Assembly: GCA_963724825.1 (NCBI GenBank)
Contig: CAVRWT010000004.1
Coordinates: 104,378-168,377, forward strand
DNA length: 64,000 bases
DNA from: JALYNX01 sp963724825
GTDB lineage: Bacteria; Actinomycetota; Acidimicrobiia; Spongiisociales; ZC4RG35
Reading direction: 5' to 3'
The translations under genes and the position numbers were made by a program. The notes beneath the pieces were generated by a model. It did no database searches, was not told the origin of the DNA, and saw nothing but the letters and a program-made list of their open reading frames with translations. The stretch's first letter is position 1. Each line of letters starts with the position of its first letter. This document shows positions 1-7,939 of the stretch, one piece after another.

Positions 1-259
1 CCTGAAAGACGGTCCCGACCGAGCGCCGGAGGAACGGGATCTTCCACTTGGGAAGGGTGGTGATGTCCTTGCCGGCGACCCAGATCTTGCCCCGGGTGAC
101 CGGCTCATCACGCAGCATGAGCCGGATCAGGGTCGACTTGCCGGATCCGGAAGGCCCGACGAGAAAGGTGAACTCGCCTTTTTGCATCTCGAATGAGACG
201 TCGTGGGCGGCAATGGTGCCGCCCTCATAGACCTTGGTGACGTTTTCGAGTCGGATCAT
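1..259 (-). CDS. ftsE: Cell division ATP-binding protein FtsE (3' end cut by window edge)
   Basis: This is the N-terminal 86 residues of an ABC-type ATPase that reads off the left edge. It begins MIRLENVTKVYEGG and carries a clear Walker A motif, GPSGSGKST, at about residues 38-46. It ends at TVFQ, the Q-loop, where the window stops. FtsE pairs with the membrane protein FtsX and couples ATP hydrolysis to peptidoglycan hydrolase activation at the division site. I assign FtsE rather than a generic ABC ATPase because it lies 71 bases downstream of prfB on the same strand, the usual actinobacterial order prfB-ftsE-ftsX-smpB. The ATG at 259-257 is the first start after the prfB stop. No strong Shine-Dalgarno precedes it. 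Confidence 0.85.
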   Translation of the reverse strand, partial: MIRLENVTKVYEGGTIAAHDVSFEMQKGEFTFLVGPSGSGKSTLIRLMLRDEPVTRGKIWVAGKDITTLPKWKIPFLRRSVGTVFQ

Positions 260-330
260 GGGATCAGGAGCAGTCTCGCAGGCATCTGCCTCCAGCCGCA
301 GAACCGAGGACGGTAACCCGACGCCGCCGG

Positions 331-1464
331 CTAGGTGGAATTAGTCGTTGCCTCATGGTTGGCGCGCCGCCAGCGGAGATAGGCCTCGACAAACGGGGCC
401 ACATCGCCATCGAGGACGCCCTGGATGTTCCCGACCTCTTCGTCGGTCCGCAGGTCCTTCACCATTTGATAGGGCTGCATCACGTAGCTGCGGATCTGAC
501 GGCCCCAGGCGGCCTCCCCTTTGTCCCCGCGGATCTCGTTGAGATGATCGATTCTCTCCTGACGGGCGAGCTGGGCCAGCTTGGACTGGAGCATCGCCAT
601 GGCCCTGGCCTTGTTCTGGAGCTGTGATCTCTCGTTCTGGCATTGGACGACGATCCCGGTCGGAATGTGGGTGATCCGGACCGCAGAGTCCGTCTTGTTC
701 ACGTGCTGGCCTCCGGCGCCCTGCGAGCGATAGGTATCGATTCGAATGTCGTCCTCGTCGACCTCGACCTTTGCCTGATCGCCCAGGTCGGGAACCACGT
801 CGACGCCGGCGAATGAGGTCTGACGCCTGGCGTTGGCATCGAAGGGGCTGATCCTCACCAGTCGGTGGACCCCGCGCTCGCTTTCGAGCGTCCCATAGGC
901 GCGGTCGCCCCTGACGGTGAAGGTGGCGGACTTGATGCCTGCCTCCTCACCCTCCGTCACCTCTTCCACTGTCACCGAGAAGCCGGAGTCAGTCAGGAAT
1001 CGCTGATACATCCGGGCCAGCATGTCGGCCCAGTCCTGGGCGTCCACTCCCCCGGCGCCGGCGTGGACACTGAGGATGGCGTCCTCTTCGTCGTACTCGT
1101 CGAAGAAGAGGGATTCGAGCTCGAGCTTGTCCAGATCGGCTGACACCTCCCCGAGCTCGGCGACGGCCTCGTCACGCGACGCCGGATCCTCAGCCTCCTG
1201 AGCCATGTCGAGCAGCACCTCTGCGTCGTCGAGCTTCGCCGAAAGCCCGCCGATCAGGTCGAAGAGTGCCTCATAGCGAGCGAGTCGACGGCTGACGGTG
1301 CGCGCCCGGTCGGGATCCTCCCAAAGGGCTGGAGCTGCGGCTTCCTCGCGGAGGTCGTCGAGCTCCTTCTCCTTGGTGTCGAGATCCAGGAATCGGCGCG
1401 CCTCGACGAGACGCTGCCGAAGATCGGCGACGATCTGCTTCGGATCGGTGGATTCCATGCTCAT
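331..1464 (-). CDS. prfB: Peptide chain release factor 2
   Basis: RF2 recognises UGA and UAA stop codons and triggers hydrolysis of peptidyl-tRNA on the ribosome. The 377-residue protein has the SPF stop-codon recognition tripeptide at residues 206-208, which separates RF2 from RF1, and the catalytic GGQ at 251-253 within SQGAGGQHVNKTDS. The N-terminal coiled region (about 8-110) fits domain 1. The open frame runs on upstream to 1821, but that extension is an antisense-like shadow of secA, so I start at MSMESTDP (1464); the second Met at 1458 is equally possible. There is no in-frame UGA near codon 26, so the autoregulatory programmed frameshift of E. coli prfB is absent. A tandem heptamer repeat abuts the start codon and leaves no Shine-Dalgarno. 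Confidence 0.95.
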   Translation of the reverse strand: MSMESTDPKQIVADLRQRLVEARRFLDLDTKEKELDDLREEAAAPALWEDPDRARTVSRRLARYEALFDLIGGLSAKLDDAEVLLDMAQEAEDPASRDEAVAELGEVSADLDKLELESLFFDEYDEEDAILSVHAGAGGVDAQDWADMLARMYQRFLTDSGFSVTVEEVTEGEEAGIKSATFTVRGDRAYGTLESERGVHRLVRISPFDANARRQTSFAGVDVVPDLGDQAKVEVDEDDIRIDTYRSQGAGGQHVNKTDSAVRITHIPTGIVVQCQNERSQLQNKARAMAMLQSKLAQLARQERIDHLNEIRGDKGEAAWGRQIRSYVMQPYQMVKDLRTDEEVGNIQGVLDGDVAPFVEAYLRWRRANHEATTNST

Positions 1465-1496
1465 ACGGTGAACGGTTAACGGTGCACGGTCAACGG
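1465..1496. repeat. Degenerate tandem heptamer repeat (ACGGTNN) between prfB and secA
   Basis: Reading the + strand, the bases are ACGGTGA ACGGTTA ACGGTGC ACGGTCA ACGG: four and a half units with an exact 7-base period. It fills almost the whole 38-base gap and touches the prfB start codon. Similar heptad arrays lie at 5472-5516 and 19178-19225. The function is unknown. Confidence 0.75.
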
Positions 1497-1502
1497 GTAT
1501 CG

Positions 1503-4112
1503 CTAGGCGGCGCCGTGGCAGCGCTTGTACTTCTTGCCCGAGCCACAGGGACAGGGGTCGTTGCGCCCGACCTTGTCCGAGGTGGCCTGGGCTACCGGGC
1601 CGCCGGTGCTGAGCGGCTCCACTCTCTGCGGCTCGCTTCTCGGCTTGGAGAGCTCGACATGGAACAGGTACTTGACGGCATCTCGCTTCACCGAGTCGAC
1701 CATCTCCGTGAACATGTCGTAGGCCTCCCGCTGGTACTCGGAGAGGGGGTCGCGCTGACCCATCGCCCGCAATCCGATCCCGGCGCGGAGGTAGTCCATC
1801 TCGGAGAGATGCTCCCGCCACTTGTTGTCGATGACCGAGAGCATCACCGAGCGTTCGACCTGGCGGAGGACGTCGGAACCGAGATCCTCCTCACGCTGTT
1901 CGTAGGCCTTCACACCCTGATCGACCGCATACTCCACGACGTCGTCGACGCTTGGCGAGTCCTCGAAACTCGACCGGTCGATGGACGCCGGGTAGTACTG
2001 GCTCAGTTCAAGGCGCAACGCCTCCCAGTCCCACTCATTGCGAGGGATCTCGGGGCTGATCGCAGTCTCGACCGTCTCGGCGACCACAGTCTCGATCCAA
2101 TCACCGATCAGATCGTCTCCAGCCGTGCCCTCGAGAATCGACCTCCGCCACTCATAGATCACCTCGCGCTGGCGATTCATGACCTCGTCGTACTTCAGGA
2201 CGTTCTTGCGGATCTCGAAGTTCTGTGACTCGACCTGGCGCTGGGCACGCTCGATCGCCTTGCTCACCATCTTGGCTTCGATGGGCTGGTCCTCAGGGAG
2301 CTTCAGCCGCTCCATCACGCCGGTGACCCATTCCCCCTGGAAGCGGCGCATGAGATCGTCCTCGAGGGACAGGAAGAATCTGGACTCGCCAGGGTCCCCC
2401 TGACGGCCCGACCGACCACGCAGCTGATTGTCGATCCGCCGCGACTCGTGTCGCTCGGTCCCCACCACGTAGAGCCCACCGGCGCCGATCACCTTCTCTT
2501 TGTCGGGGACGATCTGGAGGTCGAACTCATCGGTCAGCTTCTTCTCGAGATCGGCATAGGAGGGATCGTCAGTGCCGATGCCGCGGCGCTTCAGCTCGGT
2601 TCGGGCCATGCCTTCGGGGTTGCCGCCGAGCATGATGTCGACACCACGACCGGCCATATTGGTCGCCACCGTGACCGCGCCGGGACGCCCTGCCTGGGCG
2701 ATGATGTCCGCCTCTCGGGCATGCTGCTTGGCGTTGAGCACCTCGTGCTTGATGCCCCGCTTCTCGAGCAGTCGCGAGAGCTTCTCCGACTTCTCGATCG
2801 ACACCGTGCCCAAGAGCACCGGCTGACCGATGGCGTTGCGCTCGGCCACGTCGTCCACCACCGCTTCGAACTTGCCGTCCTCGCCCTTGTACACCAGGTC
2901 GCCCTCGTCGGCTCGATCGACCGGGGCGTTGGTCGGGATCGCGATCACCTCGAGGTTGTAGATCTGGGCTAGCTCAGCGGCCTCGGTCTCGGCGGTTCCG
3001 GTCATCCCTGCCAGCTTCTCGTAGAGCCGGAAATAGTTTTGGAGGGTGATGGTGGCGAGAGTTTGGTTTTCCTCCTTGACCGCAACGCCTTCCTTGGCCT
3101 CGATCGCCTGGTGAAGGCCTTCGGAATAGCGCCGGCCCTCGAGGACCCGGCCTGTGAACTCGTCGACGATCTTCACTTCGCCGTGGTCGATCAGATAGTC
3201 GACGTCACGGAGGTAGAGCTCTTTGGCTTTGAGGGCGGCTTCCAGGTGGTGGACAAAGTCAACAGCCGCGTGGTCGAAGAGGTTCTCCACCCCGAGCATC
3301 TGCTCGACGAGGGTCACACCCTCCTCGGTGGTCAGAACCTGGCGCTTGCGCTCATCTACCTGATAGTCACGGTCCTTCTGAAGCCGATTGGCGAGCTTGG
3401 CGAAGTCCCGATACCACCTGGCGCTGTCAGAGACCCTGCCCGAAATGATCAGCGGGGTTCGAGCCTCGTCGATGAGGATCGAGTCCACCTCGTCGACGAT
3501 CGCATAGGGATGCCCGCGCTGGACACGGTCCACAGCCCGCATCGCCATGTTGTCGCGGAGATAGTCGAAGCCGAGCTCGTTGTTGGTCCCGTAGGTGATG
3601 TCCGAGGCGTAGGCGGGCTGGCGCTCGGCGGGGCTCATCGAAGTTTGGATGAGGCCGACGGTTAGGCCCAGGAAACGGTGGATGGCACCCATCCAGTCGG
3701 CGTCACGGGATGCCAGGTAATCGTTGACCGTCACCATGTGCACGCCCTTGCCGTTCAGTGCGTTGAGATAGGCAGGCATGGTCGAGACGAGGGTCTTGCC
3801 CTCTCCGGTCTTCATCTCGGCCACCATCCCCTTGTGGAGGGCCGCAGCCCCAACGACCTGCACGTCATAGTGACGCTGGCCGAGCACTCGTTTGGCGGCT
3901 TCCCGAACCACGGCGAACGCCTCGGCCTCGATGTCTTCGAGAGAGGCACCCGATTCGAGGCGCTTCCTGAATTCAGATGTCTTTGCTTTGAGCTCTTCGT
4001 CGGTCAGGGTTTCGAAGACGGGCTCCAGCTGGTTCACGGCAGTGGTGATCCCCTGGAACTCTCTGAGCGTCTTGCCCTCCCCGGCACGAAGAACCTTGGA
4101 GAGAATTGGCAT
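1503..4112 (-). CDS. secA: Preprotein translocase ATPase SecA
   Basis: SecA is the motor that pushes unfolded preproteins through the SecYEG channel. The 869-residue length is typical. The Walker A motif TGEGKT is at 102-107, the Walker B/DEAD-type motif DEVD at 207-210, and the helicase arginine region QLRGRSGRQGDPG lies around residue 570. The extreme C-terminus carries the CPCGSGKKYKRCH zinc-binding tail that contacts SecB or ribosomes, so this is the housekeeping SecA1 rather than an accessory SecA2. It begins MPILSKVLRAGEGK, normal for the family. No Shine-Dalgarno precedes it. On the coding strand a TAACAT hexamer sits 9 bases before the ATG, and a perfect 8-base inverted repeat overlaps the region just upstream. 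The many secreted proteins in this window would be its clients. Confidence 0.97.
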   Translation of the reverse strand: MPILSKVLRAGEGKTLREFQGITTAVNQLEPVFETLTDEELKAKTSEFRKRLESGASLEDIEAEAFAVVREAAKRVLGQRHYDVQVVGAAALHKGMVAEMKTGEGKTLVSTMPAYLNALNGKGVHMVTVNDYLASRDADWMGAIHRFLGLTVGLIQTSMSPAERQPAYASDITYGTNNELGFDYLRDNMAMRAVDRVQRGHPYAIVDEVDSILIDEARTPLIISGRVSDSARWYRDFAKLANRLQKDRDYQVDERKRQVLTTEEGVTLVEQMLGVENLFDHAAVDFVHHLEAALKAKELYLRDVDYLIDHGEVKIVDEFTGRVLEGRRYSEGLHQAIEAKEGVAVKEENQTLATITLQNYFRLYEKLAGMTGTAETEAAELAQIYNLEVIAIPTNAPVDRADEGDLVYKGEDGKFEAVVDDVAERNAIGQPVLLGTVSIEKSEKLSRLLEKRGIKHEVLNAKQHAREADIIAQAGRPGAVTVATNMAGRGVDIMLGGNPEGMARTELKRRGIGTDDPSYADLEKKLTDEFDLQIVPDKEKVIGAGGLYVVGTERHESRRIDNQLRGRSGRQGDPGESRFFLSLEDDLMRRFQGEWVTGVMERLKLPEDQPIEAKMVSKAIERAQRQVESQNFEIRKNVLKYDEVMNRQREVIYEWRRSILEGTAGDDLIGDWIETVVAETVETAISPEIPRNEWDWEALRLELSQYYPASIDRSSFEDSPSVDDVVEYAVDQGVKAYEQREEDLGSDVLRQVERSVMLSVIDNKWREHLSEMDYLRAGIGLRAMGQRDPLSEYQREAYDMFTEMVDSVKRDAVKYLFHVELSKPRSEPQRVEPLSTGGPVAQATSDKVGRNDPCPCGSGKKYKRCHGAA

Positions 4113-4128
4113 TAGGGACTCATGTTAC

Positions 4129-4152
4129 AAGTGGGTGCGATTTGACCCACTT
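4129..4152. promoter_or_regulatory. Inverted repeat AAGTGGGT-N8-ACCCACTT upstream of secA
   Basis: Arms of 8 bases at 4129-4136 and 4145-4152 are perfectly complementary. They lie between the end of the response-regulator gene and secA, partly over the spacer before a TAACAT box on the secA strand. It could be an operator for secA or a weak terminator for the upstream regulator gene. No long T tract follows, which argues mildly against a classical terminator. Confidence 0.4.
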
Positions 4153-4164
4153 CGCGAACCGCGG

Positions 4165-4815
4165 TCAACGGACCTGGATCAGGCCCTCCCGCTGCGCCCA
4201 GGTGACGGCCTCGAATCGAGATCGAAGGCCAAGCTTGTCGAGGACGTTGCGAACGTGATTGCGGACGGTGTTCTCGGAGATGAACAGCTCTTCGGCGATC
4301 TCTCTGGAGGTCTTGCCATTTCCGACCAGGCCGAGGATCTCGAGCTCCCTTCCGGTGAGCTCGGGGACGCGAGCACTCATCATCCCGCTGTGCTTGAGCA
4401 AGTCCCTCAAAGCGGTGAAGAGCTTGCCGCCCATCGCTGGAGAAACGGCGGCCCCTCCGTCGATCACGTCGTGCATGGCAGCGACGAGTCGGGGCAACGG
4501 CGTGTCCTTGGTCAGGTATCCCGAGGCCCCGGCCTTCACCGCGGCGAGCAAGTCTTCTGCGGACTCGCTGGAGGTCAGAAGGACGACCTTGGTGCGGGGG
4601 CTTGCCTTGATGATGGTGCCGACCACTTCGAGACCTGACATCCCCGGCATCAGAAGGTCGAGCATCACGAGGTCTGGCTGATGCTCTCGGGTGATGTCGA
4701 TGCCCTTCATGGCGTCGGCCGCCACGGCTTTCACGTCAAAGCCCTCTTGTGCGAAGGCGGCGCGTAGCGCCTCGCGAAAGAGCTCGGCGTCGTCGACTAT
4801 GACTACGGATGACAT
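4165..4815 (-). CDS. NarL/FixJ-type response regulator (receiver + LuxR HTH)
   Basis: This is a 216-residue DNA-binding response regulator. The receiver domain (about 1-120) has the acidic pair DD at 8-9, the phospho-acceptor Asp53 in VMLDLLMPGMSG, and the conserved Lys103 in GYLTKDT. The C-terminal LuxR-type helix-turn-helix (about 150-210) has LTGRELEIL and SREIAEELFISENTVRNHV, typical of the NarL family. No histidine kinase is encoded nearby, so it is an orphan in this window and its signal and target genes cannot be read from the sequence. It lies between the ComF-like gene and secA, 30 bases from the former, on the same strand, and may be cotranscribed with either. Start at the ATG giving MSSVVIVDD. 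Confidence 0.92.
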   Translation of the reverse strand: MSSVVIVDDAELFREALRAAFAQEGFDVKAVAADAMKGIDITREHQPDLVMLDLLMPGMSGLEVVGTIIKASPRTKVVLLTSSESAEDLLAAVKAGASGYLTKDTPLPRLVAAMHDVIDGGAAVSPAMGGKLFTALRDLLKHSGMMSARVPELTGRELEILGLVGNGKTSREIAEELFISENTVRNHVRNVLDKLGLRSRFEAVTWAQREGLIQVR

Positions 4816-4845
4816 TCTTGGTGTTACCTGGCTATTGGCAAAAGT

Positions 4846-5430
4846 TCAGATCTGACCACGTTTCGGTGCCAGGAGACTAGACACCGGGGGCGCCGCATTG
4901 GCACACACCGCCAACGCCACTCTCTCGGCGCCGAGCAAACCGATCGCCGCCTCGAGAGTCCTCCCGGTGGTGACCACATCGTCAACCAACAAGACACCGC
5001 CCGCGGGGACCTCGGTCATCCGGAACGGCGCAACTGGTCTCGAGTGGTCGCCTCCTGCACGTCTCGGGGTATGTATCGGCGCCAAAAGTGATTTGATAAC
5101 CGGAACCCTGATCGATCTGGCGAGTCTTTCGGCGAGCACCACCGCTGGGTCGACGCCGTACTGCAACTGACGGCTCCACACCCGGGGCACAGGAACGATC
5201 GGGAGTCTGGGCACCACGTCCTTGAGGACCGAAGCCACCACGTCGGCGTAGGCCGTCAGACCCCGATATTTGAGCTGGTGCACCAGAGTGCGGGCCGGCC
5301 CCGAATGCTCGAACGCCGCCACCAAACGCACGCCACCGCTCAACACACGATCTGGAGCGGGGCGCATCAGGCCCCGACATGGCTCGCAGAGAATCCCCCT
5401 GGTCGCCGCAAAGCAAGCCTGACAAAGCAT
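4846..5430 (-). CDS. ComF-family phosphoribosyltransferase
   Basis: A 194-residue ComF/GntX-type protein. It opens with a zinc-ribbon-like CQAC...CEPC pair (residues 3-20) and ends with a type I phosphoribosyltransferase core, including the PRPP-binding loop VLLVDDVVTTGRTL. In naturally transformable bacteria ComF takes part in DNA uptake; in others the role is unclear, and no other competence gene is present here. The frame is open to 5535, but residues before MLCQAC read through a heptad repeat and a perfect hairpin, so I start at 5430. That start codon lies inside the left arm of the hairpin at 5427-5461, which could affect its translation. It follows ahcY on the same strand. Confidence 0.85.
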   Translation of the reverse strand: MLCQACFAATRGILCEPCRGLMRPAPDRVLSGGVRLVAAFEHSGPARTLVHQLKYRGLTAYADVVASVLKDVVPRLPIVPVPRVWSRQLQYGVDPAVVLAERLARSIRVPVIKSLLAPIHTPRRAGGDHSRPVAPFRMTEVPAGGVLLVDDVVTTGRTLEAAIGLLGAERVALAVCANAAPPVSSLLAPKRGQI

Positions 5431-5461
5431 TTCCGCCAACCCTATGGGTTGGCGGAAATGC
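5427..5461. terminator. Perfect 16-bp hairpin between ahcY and the comF-like gene
   Basis: Arms 5427-5442 and 5446-5461 are exactly complementary with a 3-base TAT loop. The structure follows the ahcY stop by about 55 bases and could terminate or attenuate ahcY transcription, although the downstream strand has only a short CTTTG run. The comF-like ATG (5430-5428) is inside the stem, so occlusion of that start is another possibility. Confidence 0.55.
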
Positions 5462-5471
5462 GTGATAGGTG

Positions 5472-5516
5472 TTCGGTTCTCGGTTCTCTGTAACTGATTA
5501 CTGAATACCGAATACC
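5472..5516. repeat. Degenerate heptamer repeat after ahcY
   Basis: On the + strand the units TTCGGTT, CTCGGTT, CTCTGTA, ACTGATT, ACTGAAT, ACCGAAT follow one another at an exact 7-base period. The array starts one base after the ahcY stop codon. The left half (NTCGGTT) is nearly the complement of the right half (ACYGAAT), so it can also fold. It is related in period, though not in unit, to the arrays at 1465 and 19178. Confidence 0.65.
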
Positions 5517-6764
5517 TCACGTTCCCTCGCGCCACCCCGCGAGATAGGAGATCTGCTCATCGGTCAGGGTTTCGAGACCACCGCCGAGGTGCTCCAGCTT
5601 GATGCGGGCCACCTCCTGGTCGATCTCGGGAGGCAGGGTGTGGATGATCGGCTCCAGCTTGTCCTGATTTAGGACCAGGAACTCGGCGGCCAGCGCCTGA
5701 TTGGCGAAGCTCATGTCCATCACATCGGCGGGATGACCTTCGGCGGCGCCGAGGTTGACCAGACGGCCCTCGGCGGCCACCAGAAGACGGCGCCCGTCGG
5801 CCAGTTCGAACTCCTCGAGGTTGTCGCGAATCTCCCGTCTTGCCACCGATTTCCGGGCCAGGGCATCGAGCTCGATCTCGATGTCGAAATGTCCGGCATT
5901 GGCCAGGATCGCCCCGTCCTTCATCAGATCGAAGTGATGGCTGCGCAAGACGTGCTTGTTCCCGGTGACGGTCACGAAGATGTCCCCTTCCCGGGCGGCG
6001 TCGTCGGATGTCATGACGCGGTACCCGTCCATCGCCGCGGTCAATGCCCGGACCGGGTTGACCTCGACGACGATGACATTGGCGCCCAGTCCATCGGCCC
6101 GACGCGCAACGCCGCGTCCGCAGTCGCCGTAGCCGATCACCACGAAGGTAGAGCCGGCCAACAGGACGTTGGTTGCCCGGATGATCCCGTCGAGAGCCGA
6201 CTGGCCGGTCCCGTAGTGGTTGTCGAAGAGGTGCTTTGTCGCCGATTCGTTGACCGCCACCACCGGGACCCGAAGTGTCCCGTCAGCCGACATGGCGCGT
6301 AGACGGATGACTCCAGTGGTGGTCTCCTCGGTGGATCCGATCACCTCGATATCCCGCCGATCGGTGTGAAGGATGGTGGCCAGATCTGCTCCGTCGTCCA
6401 TCGTGACCGCCGGCGCATGGTCGAGCACGGCGTTGATGTGCTTGTAGTAGGTGTCCGCGTCCTCGCCTCTGATGGCAAATACCGAGATTCCCTCGGCCAC
6501 CAGCGCTGCTGCCACATCGTCCTGGGTCGACAGCGGGTTCGAGGCGCAAAGGATCGGCTCCGCGCCGCCGTCGCGCAACGCGAGCATCAGGTTGGCCGTC
6601 TCCGCAGTCACATGGAGGCAAGCGGCCACCACATGGCCCTGGAGCGGGGTTTCCTTGGCAAACCGCTCCCGGATGGTCGCCAGCACCGGCATTCGCCTGC
6701 CAGCCCAGGCGATTCGCCTCGCGCCGTGGTCGGCGAGATCGGGGTTTGCGATGTCGTAATTCAT
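5517..6764 (-). CDS. ahcY: Adenosylhomocysteinase
   Basis: S-adenosyl-L-homocysteine hydrolase splits SAH into adenosine and homocysteine and so relieves product inhibition of methyltransferases. The 415-residue length matches the short form found in archaea and many bacteria, without the 40-residue insert. The NAD-binding motif GYGDCGRG is at 211-218, the substrate motif NESATKHLFDNHYGTGQS at about 172-189, and LVNLGAAEGHP near residue 335. The family's usual C-terminal tyrosine (YRY) tail is replaced by YLAGWREGT, as in archaeal-type enzymes. The start lies one base after the stop of the upstream isomerase gene, so the two are probably translationally coupled. The neighbours (isomerase, Trm112, manB) are the usual actinobacterial ones. 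Confidence 0.95.
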   Translation of the reverse strand: MNYDIANPDLADHGARRIAWAGRRMPVLATIRERFAKETPLQGHVVAACLHVTAETANLMLALRDGGAEPILCASNPLSTQDDVAAALVAEGISVFAIRGEDADTYYKHINAVLDHAPAVTMDDGADLATILHTDRRDIEVIGSTEETTTGVIRLRAMSADGTLRVPVVAVNESATKHLFDNHYGTGQSALDGIIRATNVLLAGSTFVVIGYGDCGRGVARRADGLGANVIVVEVNPVRALTAAMDGYRVMTSDDAAREGDIFVTVTGNKHVLRSHHFDLMKDGAILANAGHFDIEIELDALARKSVARREIRDNLEEFELADGRRLLVAAEGRLVNLGAAEGHPADVMDMSFANQALAAEFLVLNQDKLEPIIHTLPPEIDQEVARIKLEHLGGGLETLTDEQISYLAGWREGT

Positions 6765-6765
6765 T

Positions 6766-7767
6766 TCATACCTCGGTCAGGAGTTTCTTCAGCTTTTCGA
6801 TCGTGTCCACGGGAACCGGGTCGACACCGGCGGTCTCAGCCAGGAAAAGCGAGACCAAATCGCCGACGACCACCAACGACACCAATCGAGCGAGAGGAGT
6901 GTCGCCTTCTGCTGCCACTTCGGCAACCCAGGGAACCGCCGCTTCGGTGAGGGCCCGAGAATGGGCCAGCCGATCGCTGACCCTTGGGTGATCCGCGCTC
7001 TCTGTAAGAGCCACGATCCCGAGCGACTCCTTGGTCACTTGGGGCATTGCCTCCCACCCCACGATCTCGTTGTGATCGAGCTCGGGTAGGACCGACCACC
7101 ACGCCGGAGTCTTCGCGTTCTCATTTATCTGGGTCTTCCACCGTTGCGCCACCGCGCCGCTGATCGGACCCCCTCCGTAGATGATCGGAATCCGTCCTGA
7201 GAGCCCCTCCGACACGCTGGTTGCCAGCGCCCAGGTCGAGCTCCCCTCGCTCGTTGCCCGGTCGGCTGCGTCGGCGGCCTCCAGCAATGCTGAGCCCTGA
7301 TCCGGGATGACGCCGGCGGCCGACGCCACACGGGCCACGGCTCCGAATAGATAACCCACGGCTGCTCGAGGCTGAATCCCACCTGGAACAGCAATGCTCG
7401 GCCAGCCCTTCTCGGCGGTGATCCGACCCAGTTCGCCGCCGGCAGTAAGCGTGACAACGGGGAGGGCACTCTCGACCGCGGACTTCACGACATCGAGGGT
7501 TTCCTCGGTGTTGCCAGAGAACGAGATCGCGATCAGCAGTGGCTTCCGCGCCTGGGCCCAGCCCGGGATCGGTCCGTATCCCTTGTGCACGGAGACTCTT
7601 CCCACTCCGGGTGCGGCGAGCGCCGCAGCGAAGTCGCCGGCAATGCCCGACCCTCCCATGCCGGCGATCAGGACATCTGAGCTGGGCGGAACCGCCGGCA
7701 ACTCCACCTCCGCGGCCCACCGAAGCTGGGCGCCGAGACTTCGAATCTGATCGATCATGTCAGGCAT
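6766..7767 (-). CDS. Bifunctional phosphoglucose/phosphomannose isomerase-like SIS protein
   Basis: A 333-residue protein with two SIS (sugar isomerase) domains. The first has MGGSGIAGD at 37-45 and the phosphate-binding SFSGNTEE at 82-89. The second half contains PELDHNEIVGWE, whose Glu and His match the catalytic pair of the PGI/PMI family, and it ends with DTIEKLKKLL. The family interconverts fructose-6-phosphate with glucose-6-phosphate and mannose-6-phosphate. Directly next to manB it would feed mannose-1-phosphate and GDP-mannose synthesis for wall polymers. In actinobacteria some members at this locus may be regulatory rather than fully catalytic. It overlaps the Trm112 gene by 8 bases and is followed by ahcY after one base: one operon. 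Confidence 0.88.
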   Translation of the reverse strand: MPDMIDQIRSLGAQLRWAAEVELPAVPPSSDVLIAGMGGSGIAGDFAAALAAPGVGRVSVHKGYGPIPGWAQARKPLLIAISFSGNTEETLDVVKSAVESALPVVTLTAGGELGRITAEKGWPSIAVPGGIQPRAAVGYLFGAVARVASAAGVIPDQGSALLEAADAADRATSEGSSTWALATSVSEGLSGRIPIIYGGGPISGAVAQRWKTQINENAKTPAWWSVLPELDHNEIVGWEAMPQVTKESLGIVALTESADHPRVSDRLAHSRALTEAAVPWVAEVAAEGDTPLARLVSLVVVGDLVSLFLAETAGVDPVPVDTIEKLKKLLTEV

Positions 7768-7939
7768 CAGGGCCTCCTTCGGCCTCTTCGATGAGCATCA
7801 CCGGGATGCCGTCCCGCACCGGGTATCGACGGCCGCACTCGGTGCAAACCAGGCGCGAGGCCGCCTCGTCTTGGTCGAGATCCGAGTGGTCGACCGGGCA
7901 CACCAGGATCTCGGCGAGGCCGGGGTCTATCAAGCTCAT
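7760..7939 (-). CDS. Trm112-family small zinc protein
   Basis: A 59-residue protein beginning MSLIDPGLAEILVCPVDH. It has the Trm112/YcaR pattern of one cysteine near the N-terminus (CPVDHSDL), a CTECGRRYPVRDGIPVML zinc-ribbon segment, and an acidic tail. In eukaryotes and archaea Trm112 activates several methyltransferases; the bacterial role is not well defined. Its start overlaps the manB stop as ATGA and its end overlaps the isomerase gene by 8 bases, so it sits inside a tightly coupled operon. The manB-Trm112-isomerase order is conserved in Actinobacteria. Confidence 0.88.
   Translation of the reverse strand: MSLIDPGLAEILVCPVDHSDLDQDEAASRLVCTECGRRYPVRDGIPVMLIEEAEGGPDA

Noticed and set aside
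331..1464. Programmed frameshift in prfB
   Set aside because: The whole coding region is in one frame and no in-frame UGA with a slippery CUU is present near codon 26.
1465..1821. Upstream extension of the prfB frame giving a 496-residue protein
   Set aside because: The extra residues read through the heptad repeat and the 3' end of secA in another frame. They are Arg/Pro-rich and unlike any RF2 N-terminus.
1482..2228. Plus-strand frame of 248 codons opposite secA
   Set aside because: Shadow frame of a highly conserved gene; high GC leaves long antisense frames open.
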